Shown piece after piece: positions 1 to 7,840 of a stretch of 36,695 nt of DNA. Positions within the stretch are counted from its first letter, which is position 1, and every line of letters starts with the position of its first letter. This stretch comes from Deltaproteobacteria bacterium (GTDB lineage Bacteria; Myxococcota; Myxococcia; Myxococcales; 40CM-4-68-19), in contig VBLC01000068.1 of assembly GCA_005879315.1 (NCBI GenBank), forward strand, positions 1-36,695. The letters are read 5' to 3'. A model generated the notes under the pieces. That model had not been told where the DNA came from, made no database searches, and worked only from the letters and a program-made list of their open reading frames with translations. A program made the translations under genes and the position numbers.

Positions 1-631
1 GAACGGCGTTGGCGACGTCCTCGATCTCCGCGACGCGCTGGTTGGGCAGCGTGGGGATCAGCGCTGGACCGACGTCCTGCAGGATCTTCTCGGTCATCGG
101 CGTGCGCACCCAGCCCGGCGAGACGAGATTGACGCGCACCTCGGGGGCCAGCTCCACCGCCAGCGACATCATCAGCGACTGCAGAGCGCCTTTGGAGGCG
201 GCGTAGTGCGAATGCTCCGGCTCGCCGCGCTGCCCGGCGGTACTGCCGATGAAGATGATGTTGTGCAGGCTGGCCGGGAGCAGCTCACGCACGAGGTAGA
301 AGGCGCTGAAAGTGTTGACGCGGAACATTTCCTCCAGCTTCGCCGCGGACATCGAGCTGATGGGGCCATCGTTCCAGATGCCGGCGCAGTGGACGAGGAG
401 GTTCACGCCGCCCAGCTTTTCCCAGGCCTGCTCGGCGAGCTGCAGGCAGCCCTGCTCCGTACCGAGGTCGGCCTGGAGCGCGATCTGGCCGGGCGGGGGC
501 TGCTTGTTGCCCTGCCAGCCGACGCGCATTCCCTGCCCTTCGAGGGCCTTGGCGATTCCGACGCCGATGCCGCTGGAAGCGCCGGTGACCAAGGCGGTGC
601 GGCCTTTCAGGTCGGGATAGGTCGGGGTCAT
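1..631 (-). CDS. SDR-family NAD(P)-dependent oxidoreductase (C-terminus outside window)
   Basis: Short-chain dehydrogenase/reductase, truncated by the window edge; 210 residues are visible of a family usually about 250 long. The frame begins with an ATG at 631 (MTPTYPDLKG). The Rossmann cofactor motif TGASSGIG is at residues 16-23. The expected catalytic set is present: N106 in RVN, S130 in IGSTAG, and Y143/K147 in YAASK, with the usual 13-residue Ser-Tyr spacing. It then runs through the SPGWVRT segment that follows the active site. These features support a soluble NAD(P)H-dependent reductase or dehydrogenase; FabG-like 3-oxoacyl reductase is one possibility, but the substrate cannot be told. 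AACAAT lies 6 nt before the ATG and there is no clear Shine-Dalgarno. The gene is divergent from the ECF sigma operon, with 202 bp between. Confidence 0.9.
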   Translation of the reverse strand, partial: MTPTYPDLKGRTALVTGASSGIGVGIAKALEGQGMRVGWQGNKQPPPGQIALQADLGTEQGCLQLAEQAWEKLGGVNLLVHCAGIWNDGPISSMSAAKLEEMFRVNTFSAFYLVRELLPASLHNIIFIGSTAGQRGEPEHSHYAASKGALQSLMMSLAVELAPEVRVNLVSPGWVRTPMTEKILQDVGPALIPTLPNQRVAEIEDVANAV

Positions 632-833
632 CGCCGCATTGTTTCGCACAAATGGCGGAGCGCGTCGAACCGCCGGGAGCGACGGGAGAATTTGCCGTTC
701 GACTCCTCTTTTCCGGCGGCAACTTGATTCGGGCGGACATCCTCAAAGTCCCCGGCCGCCGTCCAGCCGCCTGCTTGCCGAGCGGCGGCAGCTTTTCTGA
801 AATACATTCGGGCCCCACCCCGTAGAAGAATCC

Positions 834-1469
834 GTGGAAGCCGCCGTCGCCCTCCCCTTCCCCTTGGCCACGCCGACCGAGCTGGTGCATCCCGCCTGCC
901 CCGCCGACGAGGCTGAATGGGCGCGCGCAGCCGCTGGGGGCGACAAGGTCGCCTTCGCCAGGCTGGTGGAGAAGCACAAGCAGTCCGTGTTCGGCCTCTG
1001 CTACCGACTCCTCGGCGGCGGCGAGGAGGCGCGCGACGCGGCGCAGGAAGCTTTCGTGCGCAGCTACACCGGCATCCGTGACTTCGACCCGCGCCAGCCT
1101 TTCGCGGCCTGGGTGCTGCGCATCGCGCGAAATCATTGTATCGATCTCCTCCGGCGCCGGCGGCCTACGCTGGCTCTGGAGGGCCGGAGTGACGAAGGCC
1201 CCGAGACCGGCGTCGCTCCGGAACTTTCCGATCACTACGCCATGGGAGGCGAGCAAGCAGTGCAGGAGATCGAGGCGCAGCGAGATCTCGACCGAGCCGT
1301 CGCCAGTCTTCCGCCGCGATACCGCGAGGTGATCGCGCTCTTTCACGTGCAGCACAAGAGCTACGCAGAGATCGCGGTGGCCCTGGGCGTGCCGATGGGC
1401 ACGGTGATGACCTGGCTCCATCGAGCTCGCAAGGAGCTGAAGGCGCAGCTTGCGGAGCACCTCTCATGA
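834..1469 (+). CDS. ECF-type RNA polymerase sigma-70 factor
   Basis: 211-residue sigma factor with only regions 2 and 4, the extracytoplasmic-function layout. Region 2 spans about residues 40-109, including the RDAAQEAFVRSY helix and the FAAWVLRIARNHCIDLLRRRR promoter-melting/-10 segment. An acidic linker follows. Region 4 covers about 154-206 (LPPRYREVIALFHVQHKSYA, then a helix-turn-helix ending WLHRARKEL). The start is a GTG at 834; an ATG-initiated form would lose the N-terminus of region 2. The stop overlaps the start of the anti-sigma gene in an ATGA, so the two are translationally coupled. It should direct polymerase to envelope-stress or surface genes when released by its partner. An AACTT at 721-725 could be part of an autoregulatory -35, but I cannot pair it with a convincing -10. 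Confidence 0.95.
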   Translation: MEAAVALPFPLATPTELVHPACPADEAEWARAAAGGDKVAFARLVEKHKQSVFGLCYRLLGGGEEARDAAQEAFVRSYTGIRDFDPRQPFAAWVLRIARNHCIDLLRRRRPTLALEGRSDEGPETGVAPELSDHYAMGGEQAVQEIEAQRDLDRAVASLPPRYREVIALFHVQHKSYAEIAVALGVPMGTVMTWLHRARKELKAQLAEHLS

Positions 1470-1969
1470 GCCACCTCACCGAGACCCAGCTGCAGGGGCT
1501 GGCCGACGGAACGCTGCGCGGGCCCGAGGGTCTCGCCGCGCGCGAGCACTGCGAGACCTGCGCCGGGTGCGACGCGGAGCTCTCCGCCTACGGCGCGTTG
1601 GTGCGCACGCTTTCTGCTCTGCAGGATCCCCCGCCGCCGCTCGATTTCACCGCCTCGGTGCTCGCGGCGGTCGAGGTCCGCGAGACGCAGCTCAGCCAGC
1701 GCCGGCACACGCTCCTGGCTTCGCTCCCCGCCGCGGCGATGGCCATCTTCGCCATCGCCGGCTGGGCGCTCTCCACCACGCCGGCCGCGCACGTCGATCG
1801 GCTCGTCGATGGCGTCACCGTGCTCCGCCACCTCTTCGGCGTGCTCACTCCTGTCTTCAACGCCATGCGCCTGCCGCTCGGCCTGGGCGCGTTCGTCTTC
1901 CTCGCCGTCGTGCTCACTGCGCTCTCGCGCACGCTCCGGCCGATCCACGCTCGCGCTCCGGGAAACTGA
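1466..1969 (+). CDS. Zinc-binding (ZAS) anti-sigma factor, membrane-bound
   Basis: 167-residue protein immediately after the sigma gene (ATGA overlap). The N-terminal cytoplasmic part has the ZAS zinc motif H28-x3-C32-x2-C35 (EHCETCAGC) typical of anti-sigma factors that clamp ECF sigma factors. Two hydrophobic stretches at about 83-102 and 136-154 are likely transmembrane helices, leaving a periplasmic loop of roughly 30 residues that includes HVDRLVDGVTVLRHLF. The function is inferred: it holds the sigma factor inactive at the membrane and releases it on a periplasmic cue. Its stop (TGA 1967-1969) overlaps the ATG of the next gene by one base, so all three genes form one operon. No RsrA-type second cysteine cluster is present. 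Confidence 0.88.
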   Translation: MSHLTETQLQGLADGTLRGPEGLAAREHCETCAGCDAELSAYGALVRTLSALQDPPPPLDFTASVLAAVEVRETQLSQRRHTLLASLPAAAMAIFAIAGWALSTTPAAHVDRLVDGVTVLRHLFGVLTPVFNAMRLPLGLGAFVFLAVVLTALSRTLRPIHARAPGN

Positions 1970-3447
1970 TGTTGCTTCTCGTCGCCCTCCTGCTCTCGAA
2001 CGCCCCCGGCAACGCCGCCGAGGCCCTCGATCGCCTGATGGGCCGCATCGCCGCGCACGGCGCAGCCGGCAAGGCGGTGGCCACGCTCGCCGACAAGGTC
2101 CTCACCTTCGAGGTCACTTCCCAGCAGGACCAGTCGGACGAGGAGGACAGCGGCGGCGACGAGGAGAGCGACGACGATCTCGAAGTCATCCCGCCCGTCG
2201 CGCCCGTCGCGCCCGTTCCCCCGGTGCCGCCAGTCCCGCCCGTTCCTCCCTCGCGCCATCGCGGCATCTGGCGCGCGGGCGACAAGAGCTTCAACTTCGA
2301 ATTCCACACCGGCGACTCCGGCGCCGAGCTGCCCCGCTTCACCGAGAAGGGCAAGAACGTAGCCACCGTCGACGTGCTCCATCGCATCGCCCAGACGGCG
2401 GGTTGGTCGATGACCCTCGTCGGCTCTCCCAAGGAGCGCATCGACATCGACGTCCAGGACGCCGACCCGCGCGAGGCGCTGCGCCAGGTGCTCAAGAAGA
2501 GCGGCGCCATGGGCGTGCTCAAGAGCGACCGGCTGGTGGTGGTGGCTTCACCCGAATCGGAGAGCGCGGGGATGCTCGTCGAGCAGGTCGAGCGCAAGCA
2601 CCGCATCCACACCGGCCGCGGTCTCGGAACCGGTCAAAGTGGGTCGCAGCCGGCGAAGAGGCGCGCGCACGACGACGTCGTCCGCTTCTTCAGTGACGCC
2701 GAGATCGGCCAGGGCACCCTGGTGCGGGGCGACGTGGTCTGCATCGGCTGCTCGATCGAATTGCAGTCGGGCAGCGTCGTCCAGGGCGACACGGTCGCGG
2801 TGGGCGGCAGCGTGGTCGTCAACGAAGGCGCGCTGGTGCTCGGCCAGGCGGTCTCGGTGATGGGCGAGGTGCAGGTCTGGCGGGGCGGACAAGTGATGGG
2901 CGACCACGTCCAGGTCGGCCTCGGCAAGTTCTTTGCCGGCCGCTCGCGGCGGACCCGGCTGATGAGCCTCGGGCCCTTCGGGCTCTTCCCCACCATCGCG
3001 CTCTTTGCCGTCATGTATCTCGTCGGCCTGCTCGCGCTGCGGCTGTGGCCCGAGCGGATGCGCAACGTCTCCAGCGCGATGTTCGAGAATCCGGTGCGCA
3101 GCTTCACGGTCGGGTTCCTCTGCTGGCTCTTGATCGTCCCCCTCGTCGTGCTGCTGGCGATTTCGCTGGTCGGGATTCCTCTCATCCCCCTCTTGCCGGT
3201 GCTCATCTTCCTCAGCATCGTGCTCGGACTTTCCTCCCTGGCGCTGCGCATCGGCGAAGCGCTGCCGGCCGGACCCGGACAGCGTTTCGTGCCTCCCGCC
3301 GCGCTGGGGATGGGGATGATGGTGCTTCTCTTGCTCGCTTTCGTGCCCTGGCTGGGCATCTCGCTGCTGGCTCTCTTGCAGTTCTTTGCGCTGGGCGCCT
3401 CCGTCGGCTCGCGCTTCGGCCGCGCCCTTCCGCCGCACCAGACCTGA
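1969..3447 (+). CDS. Exported STN-like/bactofilin-like multi-pass membrane protein, third gene of the sigma operon
   Basis: 492 residues starting at the ATG that overlaps the anti-sigma stop; an upstream in-frame extension is only antiphase sequence of the anti-sigma gene. Order of parts: short signal peptide (1-17); acidic stretch (55-72); proline/valine linker (74-94) of VPPVPP type; a region at about 130-195 that reads like the STN (secretin/TonB-receptor N-terminal) fold (VDVLHRIAQTAGWSMTLVG, then DADPREALRQVLKKSGAMGV); glycine/valine-rich hexapeptide-like beta-helix repeats at 245-317 resembling bactofilin/polymer-forming proteins (GDVVCIGCSIEL, GDTVAVGGSVVV); then four or five transmembrane helices from 335 to 475. 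STN domains in FecA-type receptors contact the anti-sigma regulator, so I infer this protein passes an envelope signal to the neighbouring anti-sigma factor. The combination is unfamiliar to me. Confidence 0.8.
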   Translation: MLLLVALLLSNAPGNAAEALDRLMGRIAAHGAAGKAVATLADKVLTFEVTSQQDQSDEEDSGGDEESDDDLEVIPPVAPVAPVPPVPPVPPVPPSRHRGIWRAGDKSFNFEFHTGDSGAELPRFTEKGKNVATVDVLHRIAQTAGWSMTLVGSPKERIDIDVQDADPREALRQVLKKSGAMGVLKSDRLVVVASPESESAGMLVEQVERKHRIHTGRGLGTGQSGSQPAKRRAHDDVVRFFSDAEIGQGTLVRGDVVCIGCSIELQSGSVVQGDTVAVGGSVVVNEGALVLGQAVSVMGEVQVWRGGQVMGDHVQVGLGKFFAGRSRRTRLMSLGPFGLFPTIALFAVMYLVGLLALRLWPERMRNVSSAMFENPVRSFTVGFLCWLLIVPLVVLLAISLVGIPLIPLLPVLIFLSIVLGLSSLALRIGEALPAGPGQRFVPPAALGMGMMVLLLLAFVPWLGISLLALLQFFALGASVGSRFGRALPPHQT

Positions 3448-3458
3448 TCTCAGGCGCG

Positions 3459-4649
3459 CTACTTGCGATAGGTCACGCGGTAGATCGCGCCGTTCTGCTC
3501 GTCCGAGACGAGCAAGGAGCCGTCGGGCATCTGCAGCAGGTACGCCGGCCGCCCCCAGAACTTGTTCTCCTGCGAATCCATCAAGCCGGTCATGAACGGC
3601 GTCACCTTCGCATTCTTGCCCTCGGCGTCGATCTCCACGCGGGCGACGTCGAAGCCGAACAACTTGGTGCGATTCCACGAGCCCTTCCGGGCGACGAAGA
3701 TGCTGTTCCTGTAGGAAGCGGGGAACATCGCTCCTGTGTAGAAGATCATGCCGAGGGCCGCCGCATGCGGCCCCAGCAGCGCTGCCGGCATGGTGACTCC
3801 CTGGCAGGGAGCGTCCTTCTTGATCTGCGGATCGGGAATCCCTTCGGCATGGCAATACGGGAATCCGAAGTTCAGCCCGACCTTGGAGACGCGGTTGAGC
3901 TCGTCCTCGGGCTCGTTTTCCCCCATCCAGTCGCGCCCGTTGTCGGTGAACCAGAGCTCGTGCGTCTCGGGGTGCCAGTCGAAACCGAGAGTGTTGCGGA
4001 TGCCGCGGGCGATCACCTCCATCCCCGAGCCGTCCCGCTTGTAGCGCCTGATCTGCGCGTACTCTTCGGGCGGCTCGCAGATGTTGCAGGGCGCGCCGAA
4101 CGGAACGTAGAGCTTCTTGTCGGGTCCGAAGGCGATGTACTTCCAGTTGTGGTGCTGCAGCGGCGGCAGATTGAACTCGCGCGTCAGGTCTACCGGCGCG
4201 ACGTCCGGATTGTCCTCGATGCCGTCGTAGCGCAAGATCTTGTCGATCGCCGCCACGTAGAGGGAGCCGTCCGCGAAGGCGACGCCGGCGGGCTGGAGCA
4301 GCTTTTCGGCGACGATCCGCACGGTGCGCTTGCCGCCCCGGTCGGTCACTTCATAGACGCGGCCGATCTGGCGGGTCCCGAGATAGATCTTCCCCTTGCT
4401 CCCGCGGGCCATCGCGCGCCCGCCGGGAAAGCCATGCGCCCAGAGCTCGGCCTTGAAGCCCTCGGGCAGCTTGATCTTCTCAACCGGGATCTCGGCGGGC
4501 GGCGTCTCGGTCAGCTTCGGCGGGAATGGCGCGAGCTTCGAATCGCCCATCTCCGGCGGCCTGCCCTGCTGCCAGATCGGCGCAGGCGCTTGTTGCGCGT
4601 GGGAAGCGAGGGACGCAGCGAGGACGGCGATCGCCAGCAGCTTGTTCAT
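3459..4649 (-). CDS. PQQ-type glucose/sorbosone dehydrogenase family protein, exported
   Basis: 396-residue beta-propeller oxidoreductase of the glucose/sorbosone dehydrogenase family. A signal peptide (MNKLLAIAVLAASLASHAQ) sends it to the periplasm. Family signatures include ARGSKGKIYLGT, LQPAGVAFADGSLYVA, GIRNTLGFDWHPETHELWFT, the acidic DNGRDWMGENEPEDELNRV stretch, FGFPYCH and GRPAYLLQMPDGSLLVSDE. Four cysteines (the CNIC pair, PYCH and PCQG) may bind a cofactor or form disulfides. I chose the ATG at 4649 because GGGAGG lies 8 nt upstream; the alternative ATG at 4655 sits too close to it. Most bacterial homologues are annotated as sorbosone dehydrogenase but lack proven substrates. Divergent from the lipoprotein gene at 4754 and convergent with the sigma operon (11 bp apart). 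Confidence 0.9.
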   Translation of the reverse strand: MNKLLAIAVLAASLASHAQQAPAPIWQQGRPPEMGDSKLAPFPPKLTETPPAEIPVEKIKLPEGFKAELWAHGFPGGRAMARGSKGKIYLGTRQIGRVYEVTDRGGKRTVRIVAEKLLQPAGVAFADGSLYVAAIDKILRYDGIEDNPDVAPVDLTREFNLPPLQHHNWKYIAFGPDKKLYVPFGAPCNICEPPEEYAQIRRYKRDGSGMEVIARGIRNTLGFDWHPETHELWFTDNGRDWMGENEPEDELNRVSKVGLNFGFPYCHAEGIPDPQIKKDAPCQGVTMPAALLGPHAAALGMIFYTGAMFPASYRNSIFVARKGSWNRTKLFGFDVARVEIDAEGKNAKVTPFMTGLMDSQENKFWGRPAYLLQMPDGSLLVSDEQNGAIYRVTYRK

Positions 4650-4740
4650 TGGCATTCCCTCCCGCTGTTCAAGCACGCCACGGCGCAGAACGTTGCGCAA
4701 GGGTCGCCGCGTCGCTCCACGCCCGACCGCCCCGATGACG

Positions 4741-4746
4741 TAGACT
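4741..4746 (+). promoter_or_regulatory. Candidate leaderless -10 element TAGACT
   Basis: TAGACT ends 7 nt before the ATG at 4754. No Shine-Dalgarno lies between, so transcription would start at or next to the start codon. No good -35 is seen at 17 bp. Confidence 0.5.
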
Positions 4747-4753
4747 GGGCTCG

Positions 4754-5722
4754 ATGAGACTCTCGTTCGCCATCGCCGCGGCCCTCGCTCTGTTGGGCTG
4801 CCGCGATCAGACGCCCGCAAAGGCGGCGCCGACGCCCGCGCCCCTGCCCTTCTCGCCGGCGGCCCCGCAGCGCAGCGACATCGCTTGCGAGGCGGCGCTG
4901 GAGGCGCCCGGATCCCGCGAGAAGCTCCGGCCGCCGCAGGGCCAGATTCGCATCGGGGCCTTGGCGGGCCTCAAGGAAGCCGACGAAGAGAACGTCGCGC
5001 AACTGCGCCGGCTGGTCGCCGAGCTCAAGCGGCGCGGCGCCGAAGTGCTGGTCGCCGACGGAGACCTTGGCGACAACCCCGACGAGCAGAAGACGCTGCT
5101 CGGTACGCTGACCGAGAGCGGTCTGCCCGTCATCGCCGCCGCCGGCAACCGCGAGGTGCGGTCCGAGCTGGACGCGGCCGAGGCCGAGCTGCGCAAGAAA
5201 GGGGCGAACATCGTCGACCTCTCGCACACCCGCGTGGTCGATCTCGGCGACGCCGTCCTGGTCGGCCTGCCCGGCGCCTTCGAGCGGCGCCAGCTGCACT
5301 CGGAGGGCGCCTGCATCTACGTGCAGAAGGACATCGACGCGCTCGCCGCCGCGCTGGAGCGGATGAGCGCGGGGCCCCCGGCAGTGCTCGTCGCAGCGGT
5401 GCCGCCGCGCGGACAGGACGCAAAGGCGCTGGACGTGAGCGAGGGACAGAACCTGGGCGATCCGCGCCTGCACGCGCTCTTCAAGCGGGCCCCCTTCGGG
5501 ATTTTCGGGCAGGTCTGGGAGTCGGGCGGCCGCGCCATCGACGGCAAAGGCGCGCCCGTCAAGCCCGACGCCGAGTCCGATCAGCTCTACCTCAACCCCG
5601 GCGCCGCCGACCGCACCGTCTGGCCGATGAGCGACGGCACGATCGCGGCCGGCCACGCTGCGCTGCTCACCATCCGCGGCCGGCGCGCCTTCTGGGAGCC
5701 GGTCCGCCTCGAGGAGAAATAA
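4754..5722 (+). CDS. Lipoprotein with degenerate calcineurin-like metallophosphoesterase fold
   Basis: 322 residues. The N-terminus is a lipoprotein signal with lipobox L13-L14-G15-C16, followed by an Ala/Pro linker, so the protein is probably anchored in a membrane facing the periplasm. The body follows the order of metallophosphoesterases: a strand GQIRIGALAGL where D-x-H is expected, VLVADGDLGDN (GDxxD intact, D104/D107), AAGNREV (GNHE with the histidine replaced by R133), then VAAVPPRGQ and FGQVWESGGR where H and GHxH are expected. Several metal-ligand histidines are therefore missing. It may be an inactive binding or scaffold protein. It is transcribed alone, and a very long hairpin follows the stop. 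Substrate and partner are unknown. Confidence 0.75.
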   Translation: MRLSFAIAAALALLGCRDQTPAKAAPTPAPLPFSPAAPQRSDIACEAALEAPGSREKLRPPQGQIRIGALAGLKEADEENVAQLRRLVAELKRRGAEVLVADGDLGDNPDEQKTLLGTLTESGLPVIAAAGNREVRSELDAAEAELRKKGANIVDLSHTRVVDLGDAVLVGLPGAFERRQLHSEGACIYVQKDIDALAAALERMSAGPPAVLVAAVPPRGQDAKALDVSEGQNLGDPRLHALFKRAPFGIFGQVWESGGRAIDGKGAPVKPDAESDQLYLNPGAADRTVWPMSDGTIAAGHAALLTIRGRRAFWEPVRLEEK

Positions 5723-5725
5723 GCG

Positions 5726-5858
5726 ACCGGGCCCAGGCCCGGGCGCGTACTCGGGTTCGCGGACGGATACGCCGACGGGTTCGGTTCTCGCTCTTCCACG
5801 CCCGTCGCCGTCCACGTACCCGTGAACGTGTACGAACCCGGACCCCGGCCCGGTTTTT
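5726..5858. terminator. Very long imperfect hairpin and T-run between convergent genes
   Basis: The arms 5726-5784 and 5796-5854 are inverted repeats aligned without gaps over 59 nt, with about 40 exact complementary positions plus two G-U pairs and an 11-nt loop. The outer stem begins ACCGGGCC/GGCCCGGT and is followed on the + strand by TTTTT (5854-5858). It lies between the stops of the genes at 4754-5722 (+) and 5862-7820 (-), so it probably terminates transcription from at least the + side. No T-run follows it on the minus side. The stem is much longer than needed for intrinsic termination. Confidence 0.75.
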
Positions 5859-5861
5859 GAC

Positions 5862-7820
5862 TCAGACGAAGCTCATCCCGTCGTGCCCTTCGCCCTGCCC
5901 GTGCAGGATGGCTTCCGTCGCGCTCTTGCGCTTCTCGGTCAGCTGGGAGACGAGCTCGAGGATCTGCGGGTGGGTGAGCACCAGCTCCTGGAAATTCTCC
6001 CGCGGCAGCCGTAGCAGGATGGAGTTGCCCTGCGAGGTCACGGTGGCGGTCGCCGGGTCACGAGTGAGCAGCGACATCTCGCCGAAGATGTCGCCCTCCT
6101 TCAGCCTGGCGAGCTCGATGGGTTGGCGGTCCTTCGCCGTCGCCACTCCGACCGCGCCGTGCAGGACGACATAGAGCCCGTCGGAATTCTCGCCCTCGGT
6201 GATGAGCACCTCGCCGGGACCGGCCTGCTTCATGCGGAACTTCTCGACGATCTGTTTGCGCTCGGCGGGATTGAAATCCTTGAAGAGCGGCGAGATGGCC
6301 ATGACGTTGTTGAGCAGCCGCTGCCGGTAGAAGTTCTTCAGCGAGCTGACCACCTGCGGGTACTTGGCGGCCAGCCCGCGCAGCACCGTGTCGGTGACCT
6401 CGAGGATCTCGGTCTCCTCCTCGGCCGCGACGTTGGCGGTGCGCGGCGCGCCGGAGAGCAGCGCCATCTCGCCGAAGAAGGCCCCTTCGCCCAGATGCGC
6501 GAGGGTGATCTCCTCCTCGTCCGCCATCTTGTACACGCGGACCTTGCCCTCGACGATGATGAAGAAGCTGCGGCCGGGATCGCCCTCGCGGATGATCACC
6601 TCGCCGGGGCCGTGCCGGTGATAGCCGAGCTTGTTGACCAGCTCGACGAACGCCTGCTGCGAGAGATCGTCGAAGAGCGGCACCTTCTTGATCGGCACCT
6701 TCTTGGTTTGCGCAAGCTTGCCGAAAGCGCTCTCCAGCTCTTCATCGGCTGGCGCAGGCTCTCCGCTTTGGCGCTCGACGATCTCTTCATCGGAGGTGAT
6801 CGAGAACAGCTCGATCTCTTCCTCGGCATCGCTGGAGAGGAGATCGGCGATGGGCGATGCGGGCGAGTGCTTCGCTCGCTTCGCTGCGGCGCGCGGTCCC
6901 TTCGCCGCTGGCGCCTCGTCCTCGATGACGATCTCGTCGGAGATGATCACCTCCGGCGCCTTCGCCCTGGCGGGCTTGAGCGGCCGCGAGGGCGGTGGAG
7001 CGGCGGCGGGCTTGATCTCCTCGTCGGGAGTGATCTCGGCCTCGTCGGGGGAGGTGGCGAGGTCCTCTGCGGAAGGCATGAGGATGGCGTCGTCGGGCAG
7101 CTCCTCGGGCTCTTCCTCCGGCGCCATGTCCGGATCGAGATCGATCATGGCCTCCGCGCGCGGAGGCGGCCGGCGTTGCGGAGTGCCTTTCGCCGGCGGA
7201 GCGTCGACCTCGAGCGCTTCCGCGGTCTCGTTCAGATCGATCTCTTCGGGCTCGTCGGGCAAGGGCGGAGGCGGAACGATGGCCTTCCCCGATTTTGGCT
7301 GGAATCCCCGCTGCGGCAGCGCCGGACCGGACCGGGGCGGAGAAGGCATGCCGTCGTCGAGCTCGAGCGGCGCCTCGTCGTCGGGGGGCAGCGCGATCGC
7401 GCCGTCGCGACTCGCCTCCTCGGCGGCGCGCGCCAGCGCAGCGCTCTTGGCCATTTTCAGCCCCGCCTGTTCCAGCGAAACCTTGCCAAAGCGGCGTTCG
7501 TTCACGTTCGTCAGCTGCTTCTGCGCTTCTTCGTTCTGCGGATCGATCTCGAGGATGATCTTGACCGCGCCGATGGCCTTGATCAGCTGTCCTTCGTCGG
7601 CGAAGAACTTCGCGGCGTGCTGATAGGAGCCGATCGCCTTCTCGATCTGGTCCATGCGCCGGTAGGTGTCGCCCAGCCGGAGCCGGTGCTGCATGTCCTT
7701 TGGCTCGGCGCCGACGAGCGTCTCGAGGACCTCGGCCGCCTTCTCGAACTTCGACTTCTTGAGGTACTCGGCGGCCTCGTCCTTGAGCTTGCGAGTGTTG
7801 ACCTGTTCCTTCTTTGCCAT
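5862..7820 (-). CDS. TPR protein with tandem cyclic-nucleotide-binding domains
   Basis: 652 residues, cytoplasmic. Residues 8-110 hold about two to three TPR helical pairs (AAEYLKKSKFEKAAEVLETL, LGDTYRRMDQIEKAIGSYQH). Residues 125-365 are a long acidic, proline-rich, probably disordered linker. Two CRP-like cNMP-binding domains follow at about 378-497 and 508-625. The first has an intact phosphate-binding cassette (FGEMALLSGAPRTA, R460). In the second (FGEMSLLTRDPATA) the arginine position is A590, so it may not bind a nucleotide or may bind something else. There is no DNA-binding helix-turn-helix, so it is not a CRP regulator. I infer a protein-interaction adaptor that responds to cAMP, cGMP or a related ligand. 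ATG at 7820; TTAGAA lies about 12 nt upstream. Confidence 0.9.
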   Translation of the reverse strand: MAKKEQVNTRKLKDEAAEYLKKSKFEKAAEVLETLVGAEPKDMQHRLRLGDTYRRMDQIEKAIGSYQHAAKFFADEGQLIKAIGAVKIILEIDPQNEEAQKQLTNVNERRFGKVSLEQAGLKMAKSAALARAAEEASRDGAIALPPDDEAPLELDDGMPSPPRSGPALPQRGFQPKSGKAIVPPPPLPDEPEEIDLNETAEALEVDAPPAKGTPQRRPPPRAEAMIDLDPDMAPEEEPEELPDDAILMPSAEDLATSPDEAEITPDEEIKPAAAPPPSRPLKPARAKAPEVIISDEIVIEDEAPAAKGPRAAAKRAKHSPASPIADLLSSDAEEEIELFSITSDEEIVERQSGEPAPADEELESAFGKLAQTKKVPIKKVPLFDDLSQQAFVELVNKLGYHRHGPGEVIIREGDPGRSFFIIVEGKVRVYKMADEEEITLAHLGEGAFFGEMALLSGAPRTANVAAEEETEILEVTDTVLRGLAAKYPQVVSSLKNFYRQRLLNNVMAISPLFKDFNPAERKQIVEKFRMKQAGPGEVLITEGENSDGLYVVLHGAVGVATAKDRQPIELARLKEGDIFGEMSLLTRDPATATVTSQGNSILLRLPRENFQELVLTHPQILELVSQLTEKRKSATEAILHGQGEGHDGMSFV

Positions 7821-7840
7821 GGGCGTTCACATTTCTAACC

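Noticed and set aside
1450-1968. Longer start for the STN-bactofilin gene
   Set aside because: The upstream extension overlaps the anti-sigma gene out of phase and is Arg/Ala-rich. The ATG at 1969 begins a signal peptide and overlaps the previous stop.
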